From Isoetes engelmannii (Eukaryota; Streptophyta; Lycopodiopsida; Isoetales; Isoetaceae): a stretch of DNA of 29,237 nt. The stretch is from positions 1 to 29,237 of the forward strand of contig JAANSK020017800.1 in the NCBI GenBank assembly GCA_011763485.2, read 5' to 3'. Of this stretch, positions 20,273-29,237 are shown piece by piece; within the stretch, counting starts at the first letter, position 1, and each line of letters opens with the position of its first letter. The notes beneath the pieces are model-generated. The model was not told the DNA's origin, ran no database searches, and saw only the letters and a program-made list of their open reading frames with translations. The translations under genes and the position numbers were made by a program.

Positions 20273-23200
20273 TTATCTTCTGTGTGACTCAGCCCTCTCC
20301 CTCTCGTAAGCTCTTTTATAAGAGTCGCGCCTGTCATTAGGTGCTTCATTCCGTGGGCTTCTGCTTCTGCTTCTATTATGATGCCAATGACTTCTTCTTT
20401 CTCTATGTCCTCTATCATCATAACTTTTAGAGTACCTATCATCAGACCTATCTCGTCTGATGCCATCAGCTTCATCTATGTTCCTTCTCCTGCTCTCTCT
20501 TGAGTCTTTATCACCATGCTTTGTAGCATATTTTGTTTCAGGTGAATCCCGCTTCCTGTCCCTTTGCTTCTCATTTGATTTGTACTCGTCGCCCCTCCCA
20601 TCATCTGCATGTCTTCTCTCTTTATATCTTCTCTCTTCGTACCCCTCTTTTACTGTTTTTACTTCATCTGTAAGCTTTTCATGTCTTTGTTGACTGCCCA
20701 ATCCATTTCTTTTCTCGGTCCCATTATGAACGTCATCGTCAAATACCATTTCATATCTGAGATAAAAGCAAGTCATCTTCACGCAGAATATGCAGGGTAA
20801 AAGACTAAACATACAAGTAACATATATTTTACCTTCTACCTGTTCCCCCTCTTTGTCCCCCAGTATCTTTGAGTTGATAAGTTTGTTTGTCAGCCAACTT
20901 TGAGCCCTGGTTTTCATCCTTATCACCTGGTAAAGGGAAGAACCATCAATATTCAACATGCAGCATTGTTAGCCATATTAAAATTATTGACCTTCATCTT
21001 TGGTGCCAAAGCGACGAAACCGTGTCCACAATTTGGCTACACTCTGACTGAAATCGACGTGTATACGTCTATCATCAATCAGTACATTGTCCATCTGCAA
21101 ATGAAAGAAAGGGGAATGAACACCATATTTTAAAGGGTCTACTCAATTACCAACAGATAATATCTGACCTTGAAATAAGCAGCTTCGCATGCGTCTTGAC
21201 TCTCAAATTCTGCAAAGACACGGATTTCAACGCCATGTATAACAAATAGAATTTTACTGTCTATCATAAGCAAATCAACATGAATCACCATGGTTGCCCA
21301 AATGACATCTCCTATAGACATGCCCATTCCATCAGAATTGACATTTAAGAAGCTTGGATCCTCTACAAATAAGCCTGTTGCATACCATCAAATGGACTGT
21401 CTAAAAGTGCAGATAACAGAAGCAGTACTACCATTTGCAAGAAAATTATAGCCCCGGTGGAATGGCAGAGTGGGCAGCTTTTCAAGTACTCATTCAAAAT
21501 AGTCAGATATCATATTCCATTAACCTATACCGTAGACAAGTAAAATACCCACCAATAAAACCATAGCAAAGGCTGTCTCCTGTCTTATAGTCACGGATAA
21601 TATCAGCTCTGCAACATGTACTGTTAGTAAATTAAGGCAGATTACTCAAGAAAGCAAAATGATAAAAGCCTTACGAGATCACTTTTCCAAAGCGAGAAAA
21701 TATAATTTCGAGGTCTTCATCCTGCATATGAAAACAATATTTCAGACAACAAAATTGCAGTCAATAGATTACTCCAAATTTGACAGGCACAGCCACAATC
21801 AATCCTTCTAATGTTTTCTTTTTTCCGTTGCACCTTCTGCTGAACTTCAAGGTTATCATGTAAGGGGACTTAGACATATTGCCAGTACCATACCTTCTAA
21901 ACCCTGCACATTTTAAGTTATGCAACAACTATTATTATCATCTACAATTAGGTACCAACATACATTTATCCAAAACCTCTTTGATTACAGAGTGTACAAA
22001 CCAGACAAGTATAATGACAATCACAACAAACAGGAAGCATGAGGTGAAATATGCAAGGCCAAGCACAAAGTTGCAATCACCTGAGTGACAGGATTCAATT
22101 TGCATACAAACAGAACATTTTCTGGAGGCTTCATTTCTGCTTCAGGAATATCCCCTATCTAGAAACAGTAAAAGCAATCATTAGAAGCACAAATGGGAGC
22201 CATAAATAATGAGATGTGCTGCAAATATCCCTGAGGTTCATACCATTTCCAGAACCACAGCTCTTGAATGTGCTTCCCTCTTCCGAATTGTCTTTTCCAC
22301 TTCTTCTGGTCCGAGTTGTTCATCCATGGGGACCCAATCATCCTCCAGACGCACATCCCCGCCCTGCGAATGAAGTCCCACAGTAGAAACTAGTGAGTGA
22401 ATTAAACAGATTGAATAAAGATTGCCGAAATCAGCCAACAAAAACTTAAGTGAAAATTACTTAAAAGTGGACTGTAAAAGTGGAAAGGTGAATGAAGTGA
22501 AACTCGCGTAATTATCGTATTCTTACAATCCCAAATTTGACATAACCACCGCTGCAGACCAATTAGCTTATGCTAATGTTTTTTCCATGATCTTAATGTC
22601 TAAAAAGTATTCCAACCTCATGCAGACACAAACACAATGTTCATTAAGACAGGAAATCAAATGTTCAATTAGAATTGCTGCAACTGCCTAGCCAGAAACA
22701 CCCAAACATAATACAATACTTCCTATGGTTATTGAACATTATTCTGTTTACGCACATTTGCTATAACAAAAATAACTGTCGTTCAACTCCTGTATCTATG
22801 TATCACTTCGTGTCCACAGCTTTTTGCTACGGTGCCATCTATTGCATCAAAATGACATACCTCCTGTGGTTGCAACAACGGAGAGCTCTCTGGGATCAAA
22901 TCAACAAGTTGTGGAGGGTCTTCAAAAGGATCTTCCAAAATATATGTGTGCTTTATGCTGCTTGCATTCAAGCAAACGTTCAAACATAGAAAACCTACAA
23001 ATGTTAGCTTAAAAGGTACAGGAAAAAGAAAAGAAGATACCAAGTTAGGACGCATACCGAATATTTTTATAAGGGCGACCTTTTCCATCAACATATGCAT
23101 CATTTATTCTCTGCAAAGTATCTAGGCCCTCTACAACCTCGCCAAATATCTGATAAGCAGAAACCAAATGTCACAATGAACTGAGGAGAAAACATCATCC

Positions 23201-25080
23201 TGTGACTAACAATTCAGCCCATGGAAAAAACTGGCCGCTGGAGCTAGCAATAGCCACAATAAAGGTGAATCAGAGTCAGTCATCCTACTCAATTATTCAG
23301 TCTTTACACCTCTAGTTTTGCTGATAGGGATGTCCAAGCATCTCCAGTGGAATGACCACCAACAGACCTCTTTCTTTGTTTCATTCATAAGCAACATTCT
23401 AACCTTCATTTGGCATGATCCAAGCAGTAATTCCTAGCTCAGTGCTCTGATTTGCCACTCAAAACTAATATATGGTTGATGTTCTATGAGCTTAAATATG
23501 AAATAAGAAAGACATGAGGAGACAGGTTGCAAAGGAAGGACAGTTTTCACCAGCATTTTATACATGTTCATGTTTTATTATTGAATGCTACAAAGACTGT
23601 ATAAAAGTTAAGCTAGCCTCATCATCTTACTGTGTGTTTGCCATCAAGAGAATCCAGCTCCTCGCGTGTGGTTATGTAAAACTGCCGAAATAAGAGAAAC
23701 ATTAAGCAAAGGCTCTAAAAATCATATAAGAAAGACCATGCCGAGTATGTGTCAGAACAAAACCTGGGATGCATTGAGATCTTCCCCAGCACTGGCCATC
23801 CCAACAGTCCCTACTTTTTCATGTTTTGCTTTGACGTGTATTTCATCCTGGAAGAATCGCGCTTGGTCACCATACAGAAACCTGTACAGATGAGGCTTCA
23901 ATCATGTAAGCTCAATATAAACATAGTATTGAGTTCAGAAGTAATAATGCACCACAATGAAATTATCAGCAAAACATATCTAACCCAAAGTCGTGTAAAT
24001 GCCACCTTCCTGGTAAAACATTTGTATAATAAATTGTCTAACATGCTCAGTGAGTGATAAGTAGGAGATAAACCTTTTTCATATTTTTTCCTAGCATTAT
24101 AATCCTTTTTTTTCCCTTATGTGTTGCCAAAATCTTCCTAGCCTTATCATTTGTCTCAAAGATTTCCATATACAATAGCACATCTTCTCTTTTCCTATAC
24201 ATAATTTCAATGCTTTGCTTTCTGAAAACCCATTGCAGTTGTCACAATCTATCATCACATATTGCATGGTGACTTGGTACAAGTTAACTCACTTGTAAAT
24301 GGAATCTCCACCTTCACCTGTCCCAGTTGGGTCCCCTGTTTGGACAATGAAATCCTTTTGAACCGTGTGGAATAAGCAATTGTTGTAATATTTTATCCTA
24401 CAATATTCGGAAGATCATATGTTAGATTTGTTTGCTCGCATCCAGAGCTTACACAATGCATCTACGTTAAAGAAATTTGTAAGGAAGTGAAAAAATTACT
24501 GATAATCGTCAAGCTTCCAACATTGAAATAGATCCCATCGAAGGATCCTCTTAGGGGGGTCATAAATGGTGATTATGCTTTCTTAAGGTTACTGGCATAC
24601 ACATATAAGACATGTGATATAAGGAATGCCTAAGAAACTGTGAAAGAACTATATTTGAATGGTAGATAGAGAAGATAATGTCTCAGATTACTCGGAAGAA
24701 CATTGCAGTGCATGTTGTTGAACAAACAAACCAATTTAATCAGGCCGTGCATTTCAATTTCCTTATCTTGACACACCGGGAAACTGTTTCTCCTCTTTGT
24801 GCGGAATCAAATTAATAGGATTGGGAAACCATCTTCTATGTCTCAACAAGAAAGGTGGTGCGATGACAGACAGAGCTGAATCGATGAGCATCAAAATTGG
24901 GCATTCTTAGATGTCCATGGAAAAAATAAGTTAGACGTCTGCTGAATCTACTAAACTGTAACTTAAGGAACCTTCAACATACTTGCATAGCTTGAGAAAA
25001 TTCTTGCAGGCAAGTGGACAATCCTCGATGTGGAGATCAATAACGAGGTCTCCTAAACTGGTATTAACCATCACAGACAT
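20273..25080 (-). CDS. CYP59: CYP59-type multidomain cyclophilin: PPIase, RRM, Arg/Ser-rich tail
   Basis: CYP59 proteins are nuclear and bind RNA and the RNA polymerase II C-terminal domain. Fourteen exons, 5' to 3': 25080-24983, 24397-24293, 23881-23764, 23681-23631, 23149-23058, 22957-22861, 22363-22244, 22158-22081, 21721-21675, 21608-21553, 21209-21169, 21094-20992, 20926-20833, 20756-20273. All are GT-AG and in phase, giving 527 residues. The cyclophilin-like domain (about 1-160) has [20 protein letters not shown] and LDGKHTIFG. Then come the linker [11 protein letters not shown] and an RRM at about 241-320 ([24 protein letters not shown]). YEMVFDDD precedes an Arg/Ser/Asp/Glu-rich tail from about 370. 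The CCHC knuckle of Arabidopsis CYP59 is absent. CypA Arg55 and Trp121 correspond to Thr and Ser, so PPIase activity is doubtful. Confidence 0.95.
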
Positions 25081-25226
25081 CTTCGCCCTTTGCTACTCGA
25101 TGAAGCTTGACCTAAGCTCAGTCGAATTTCGAAAAAGGAAAACCAGGGAAGGAAAAAAGGAAGTTTTGGGGTACAATTGAGGGTGTCTGGGTCAAAGGTA
25201 AGAGGTTAAGGGTTTCTAAGGTTGTG

Positions 25227-25253
25227 TTTTTTTTTTTTTTTTTTTTTTTTTTT
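25227..25253. repeat. 27-base poly(T) tract
   Basis: An uninterrupted T run (poly(A) on the minus strand) just upstream of the CYP59 leader. It might be a retroposon tail or a simple microsatellite. I found no matching insertion body or target duplication. Confidence 0.9.
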
Positions 25254-25356
25254 GGGAATGTGATCATGTACTATAGGGCTTAGGATATTACTACCCTTAT
25301 TATGGTGATTCCAGCAGAATTTTTTTCGGCTGCCGGGATCTTCAGACCTGCGTGCG

Positions 25357-25761
25357 TTGAAGAAATTCCATCCCCTCATCCGATTGCAGTTGTCTGTTGA
25401 CATCCAATTGAACGGAATCCATCCCATGCATCCGAGCCGCACAACGTGTCGTCATGCAACGGAGTCCCCGAGGGTTCAGACCAGACATCATAAAGGAATA
25501 TTCTGTGGTGATTGTCATCGCCGAAATCCCCTAAAAAAGGTGGGACAACGTAGGATGCAATCGACAATTCTGCCGACCGTCATCTTCGACGTCCCAGATC
25601 TATTGGGGTCCGAAGGTTGGTATCACTTGAAAACAGGTATCATTTTCGGGTATATGAGATGTTATATGCATGAAATGGCTGATACCAGATGGCTATTTGC
25701 ATTGGCTAGCGAACTGGCAGTTGCTCTGAACTTGGGTATCCAATCCATTAGAAGAGATTGA
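25357..25761 (+). CDS. Hypothetical 134-residue open frame
   Basis: An ATG frame of 134 residues. The first half is His/Arg-rich with a CGDCHRR word and looks poorly constrained. The second half (IFGYMRCYMHEMADTRWLFA and on) looks more like a helical protein. No known family is recognised. It is next to fossil retroelement sequence and may belong to it. Confidence 0.2.
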   Translation: MKKFHPLIRLQLSVDIQLNGIHPMHPSRTTCRHATESPRVQTRHHKGIFCGDCHRRNPLKKVGQRRMQSTILPTVIFDVPDLLGSEGWYHLKTGIIFGYMRCYMHEMADTRWLFALASELAVALNLGIQSIRRD

Positions 25762-25764
25762 AGG

Positions 25765-28200
25765 TGTACCTAGGTTGGTCGGACGAGTTCCTCTTTGTAC
25801 GATGTCTTCAACAAAGGATTGTCATCTGAAGAAGATAATATGGGAGGGTCCTGCTCAAAGGCATTCTTCCAAGCATTATAAGCATTGCGGTGTTGCTGGG
25901 CAATGGCGTGTTGAGAGAGCCGATCATAATATACATAAGCCATAGGCTGGATAGTAAGCATATAAAGAATGTCGGGCGGGTCCAATTGAATAAGCTTGTA
26001 ATATACAAGTGTACAAAAGAATGCTTGAAGTTCAACAGAAAGTTGACTCCAATATTGCAGCAAGGAAGCCGTGGTGAGCGGATCTTCCCGTTGTCCACCC
26101 ACTTGTATCCACTAAATTCAAAATTCTGGCTGCCTGAGTGCAGAGTACATCTTATAGGTGGACGCCGGAGGAAGGACCTCGGGCAGTGTATCCAAAAATG
26201 CCACAAGGTTGACTTGTTTCTGCTCGAGTTCAATATTCATATTATCATATTCCTGAACTATTTTCTGTTCCCGCTCCCAAGCAGCCTGGAGATTCTTGAG
26301 CTTCTCCTTCCTGTCCAAGCTGGTGTACCCGGCCTGAAGATCGTCGTGAACGGCCTTGGGTACAATATCCACGGGTACTTGATGCTGAAGGGACTTCTGG
26401 AGTTCCTCCACCTGAGCTTGTGCTGTAGCCAGATGGTGTTCAACTGCTTTTAGTGAAGAGTCATGTGCGGTGATCTGCGATTGAAGACCAGTCACCTGAG
26501 TGATCAATTGACTTCAAGCTCAGACACACAGGCAAACTTTGTCTCCATACTCTTCCTATAAATAGCAAGCTGGCTTTCATAACAGGCAGCATCCGTGGAA
26601 AGTTTGGTGTTGAGTTCCTAAAGCTGGCTCTGCATTGTCTTGGGCTGGTCGTGCAGAGGATCTAATGCAGCTTTCTTCATTTTTGCATCCTCCTCTGCTG
26701 CAGTCTTCTATTGTTGCAATTCCAAAAGCTGCTCTTGTAGAGTCGTGAGCTGGCGTTGAAGCTGGTTCAGCGTGGTATTTTGGGACTTACGCTCCGACTT
26801 TACATGTTGTAGTTCCTTCCGCAGCTGGCTAGCCTCTTGTTTCAAGAGCTCGTGATCATGTAAATTGAACTATAGCTCTTGATTCCTCAATTGTTGCATA
26901 GCCCACAGTTGTTCAAGCTTATGAAACCGAGACTTGTCTTTCTTGAACAGTTGATGGACGGCCACTTCAGATAACAAGTTGGTATGTGAGGGAGAGGACT
27001 CCTCAAGATCAATACATATGCCCTTCTCCTGTTGTTTCGGAGGTGGCTGGTTTGGTGCATGGGAGGGTCCTTGGACGTCTTCCTGCTGCCTGTTTTCATC
27101 TGTTTGTTCTTTTTCCAACTGTTGGTTCTCCGGCTCGTTGGAGACCAAATGGTACTCCTTCTCCCTGTGCTCATTTGCTTGAGCTGAGTGTTGGTCAGGC
27201 TCCATGATTGCAAGCGGTCGTGATTTCATAGCCTTTTGTGGAACTTTCCCTGGATCCTTAGGGATGCGCTATTTCCGTTGCTTTTTTTGTGCCGGTTCTC
27301 GATGTTCGGGTGCCTTGGAGGCAACTTCTTCATTTGGATCCATGGCATCCTGTTCCTCTTGTCGGGCATGCTTGGTGCCTGTGCCCAAAACATTGTCATG
27401 CAACTGATGTGTGGAGGTTTGTTGTGCCCCATGGAACTGGGGTTCATTTTCCCAAAATGGTGCAGATGAGCTGTTGGATATGACTGCCGAAGTAGCACAT
27501 ATGCTTGGTGCCCCCCCCCCCCCAGTCTTTTGTGGGTTTCATGGGTTTCCTCAAAGAAACAATGAGGTTGGCCATCCGTAGCTGAAAAAGTGCAGCCCAA
27601 TTGATAGGAGTTGGAGCATAAGCAGCCACTACTATGATGTAGAAGATATTTATTTATGTTCAACTGTGTATTGCGGAGAAGCTGCCCATCAAACTTCCTC
27701 AAGATGAGGTGGCCAAGCTGTTGCAGAGGTTCGGGTCTGACCCCGAAAGGCGGTCATACCATAGGTGGAAACATCCTTCTGGGAATGTACCTGGAGAAAG
27801 GGCATCTTATGGGGGAACTAAAAATTGGACGGCCTTATTGATCAAATCTTCCGTTATTCTAATTATCTGACCCCCAACCTTGGTGGTTATTGTATAATCC
27901 GGGGTGCGATAGTATGTGACAAATTCCTAAAGTTGATCCTCTTGGAGCAGAGGCCACTTGAGGTGGTTAAACTCCAAGAGTCCAACCTTTTGAAAAAGCA
28001 GGACATCCTCCGGTGCAAAGATTTGAGTTCGGTGTTGTGGTGAAACTCCACCGGAAGAACAGGAAGAGGAGTGTTGGAACTGGCCATATCGAGTACTGGT
28101 GCAAGGAGAGAACGGAGATGAGAGACGAGTGCGGAAGCCATAATTGAAAAGACGGATAAGTGAAGAAGCAAAGTGAGGACAAAACCCTAAGTGTGCCATT
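25765..28200 (-). pseudogene. Fossil of a plant retroelement-type 'putative plant transposon protein' with long coiled coil
   Basis: Read on the minus strand from about 28199 to 25770, this is a degraded coding region. The N-terminal part (about 27500-28200) resembles the domain found in plant retrotransposon-associated 'putative plant transposon' proteins, a family call from memory that is only moderately secure. A Gln/Pro/Lys-rich linker lies at about 26980-27250. It is followed by a long Gln/Leu/Glu-rich coiled coil at about 26110-26970 and a C-terminal segment at 25770-26102. It is clearly broken, with more than five interruptions, and looks old. No flanking LTR pair could be recognised around it. 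Confidence 0.5.
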
Positions 28201-28479
28201 TATATGATTTGAAGAGTCACATTAATGATGGACGTCTGTTCGTGCAAAGGATGAGGTGGCAAAAAAGAAGTGGTGTCATGTCAAAAATAACGATGGTGAG
28301 AAGTAAATGATGGTCTAAGGTGGAAAAATTGATGGAAAACCGATTTATCGGGGGAAAAATGAAAGGGTGATTTGGCAAAGGTGATGTCGCCATATAGATG
28401 GAACTGGACCTAATCATAGTACCAGTAATCTATGGTTGACTCCGTGTTGTTATCCGTGGTATAAAAAACAGGTGCATCG

Positions 28480-28667
28480 TTGTTAGTCCTGTGGACAGAT
28501 CCACATGCCTATACCTATTATACAAGGAGGAGTCCTCTAGGGACAAGGGCACACAGTCACCCACGCCCCCGGCCACTAGCAAAGGCACGAAGAGGCAGTC
28601 TAGCAAAGGCACGGAGGGCACGCCCACGGTGCCTCCGCCCAAGTCATCCAAGAGGACCAAGCGGTGA
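28480..28667 (+). pseudogene. Fossil C-terminal tail, Ser/Thr/Pro/Lys-rich
   Basis: A plus-strand stretch encodes a low-complexity basic tail with repeated SKGT words (SKGTKRQ, SKGTEG) and ends PPPKSSKRTKR at a TGA at 28665-28667. It looks like the end of an element-encoded protein. The rest of the protein is not recognisable upstream. The DNA word CTAGCAAAGGCACG is duplicated within it. Confidence 0.3.
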
Positions 28668-28718
28668 GGCCAAGATTCCCGGCCATTAGAGCTCCACCTC
28701 CTGCAGTTATGGCGCAGA

Positions 28719-29030
28719 TTGTGGAGTATATTTTTGTCAGGGCATATCAGGGAGCAGTTAGCTCCGCACAATTATGGGCCCAAGGCCGTCGTACTATATA
28801 TACTATATGTTTAGGGCTAGTAGTTTAGACAAATTAGCCCAATTTTGTGGTTGCTTCTTGTTCCAGCGCTCAGCCTTGTTGCGAGCCTGTTTGTAGCACA
28901 TTTTGTGCCCTTTTTATCAATAGAGCTGATTACCGACTCCTCTCTGTCTCAGTTTGTCTTCAGCTTTCTTGTTTTTGCTCATCTTTATCAAAATCCCGCG
29001 TGACACATCATTTTGCAGGAGCTTCTGTTT
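28719..29030 (+). mobile_element. Candidate 5' LTR of a retrotransposon (fossil), continuing past the window
   Basis: A TGTGGAGTATATTTTTGTCA start, a TATATATACTATATG box near 28796 and a C/T-rich 3' half are LTR-like. A possible primer-binding region (TTGGTGCCATAG) lies just past it near 29030, and a gag-like open frame begins at 29128. The exact 3' end and the superfamily are uncertain, and the partner LTR would be outside the window. Age cannot be judged with one LTR visible. Confidence 0.3.
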
Positions 29031-29127
29031 GGTGCCATAGTCCTCAAAGAGGTCTGCCTCTCAGGAGTTCCCGGACCCAGACCCCAAACACTGTCGCCGA
29101 TTGCCGGGTTTTAGTTCTTTTTTCAAG

Positions 29128-29237
29128 ATGTCGGCTCGACCACTTTCAGCGGATGAACTGTTTGTCATGAACCTACGAAGAACTGAGCGAAGAACGGAGC
29201 GAAGAACAAGAAATACAAGAGAAATACCAAATAATAA
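29128..29237 (+). CDS. Possible gag N-terminus of the same retroelement, cut by the window edge
   Basis: An open frame from the ATG at 29128 (MSARPLSADELFVMNL, then Arg/Thr/Glu-rich) runs to the end of the window. Its place after an LTR-like stretch suggests an element gag start, but too little is visible to identify the family or judge whether the element is whole. Confidence 0.25.
   Translation, partial: MSARPLSADELFVMNLRRTERRTERRTRNTREIPNN

Noticed and set aside
21450-21480. TGGCAGAGTGGGC, a good tRNA A-box match, near 21463
   Set aside because: No B box or cloverleaf follows at tRNA spacing. It lies in a CYP59 intron.
25304-25620. GGTGATTCCAGCAGAAT and other GATTCC/GGAATC words, resembling the transposon at 8357-10301
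   Set aside because: The words are irregularly spaced and no matching terminal sequence was found. At most a very decayed relative.

Overview
The window looks like nuclear DNA of a land plant. Three intron-rich housekeeping genes are of plant type: a fatty acid amide hydrolase with the plant architecture, an ESF1 ribosome-biogenesis factor with a telo-box beside its start, and a CYP59-type cyclophilin. Introns are short (about 60-590 bases), AT-rich and mostly GT-AG. This suits a fairly compact genome, perhaps a bryophyte or other non-seed plant, but the lineage cannot be fixed from the sequence alone. Nothing bacterial, organellar or CRISPR-like is present.

Layout. 1-3200: intergenic DNA with a decayed coding remnant at the left edge, an 87-bp tandem duplication, and a ~50-bp tandem array split by a GC-rich foldback element. 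3467-7655 (+): FAAH, 20 coding exons, 606 residues. 8357-10301: a ~1.94-kb inverted-repeat DNA transposon whose ends carry ~30-bp repeats, many of them dyad-symmetric. 10302-12440: intergenic. 12441-12821 (-): a doubtful two-exon small gene. 12916-13236: a MITE-like inverted-repeat element. 13316-16145 (+): ESF1, six exons, 742 residues, including a GC-AG intron. 16180-20270: intergenic DNA with coding-like debris, a T-arm-like repeat and a long perfect-looking hairpin. 20273-25080 (-): CYP59, 14 exons, 527 residues. 25760-29237: fossil retroelement-related sequence, with a possible 5' LTR and gag start running off the right edge.

The genes do not form a pathway. FAAH acts on N-acylethanolamines, ESF1 in nucleolar 18S rRNA maturation, and CYP59 in nuclear RNA processing. 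ESF1 and CYP59 are convergent. The most notable non-genic structure is the transposon at 8357-10301 with its phased repeats. The most notable gene feature is the apparent lack of the zinc knuckle in the CYP59-type protein. I found no convincing undescribed multi-gene system.
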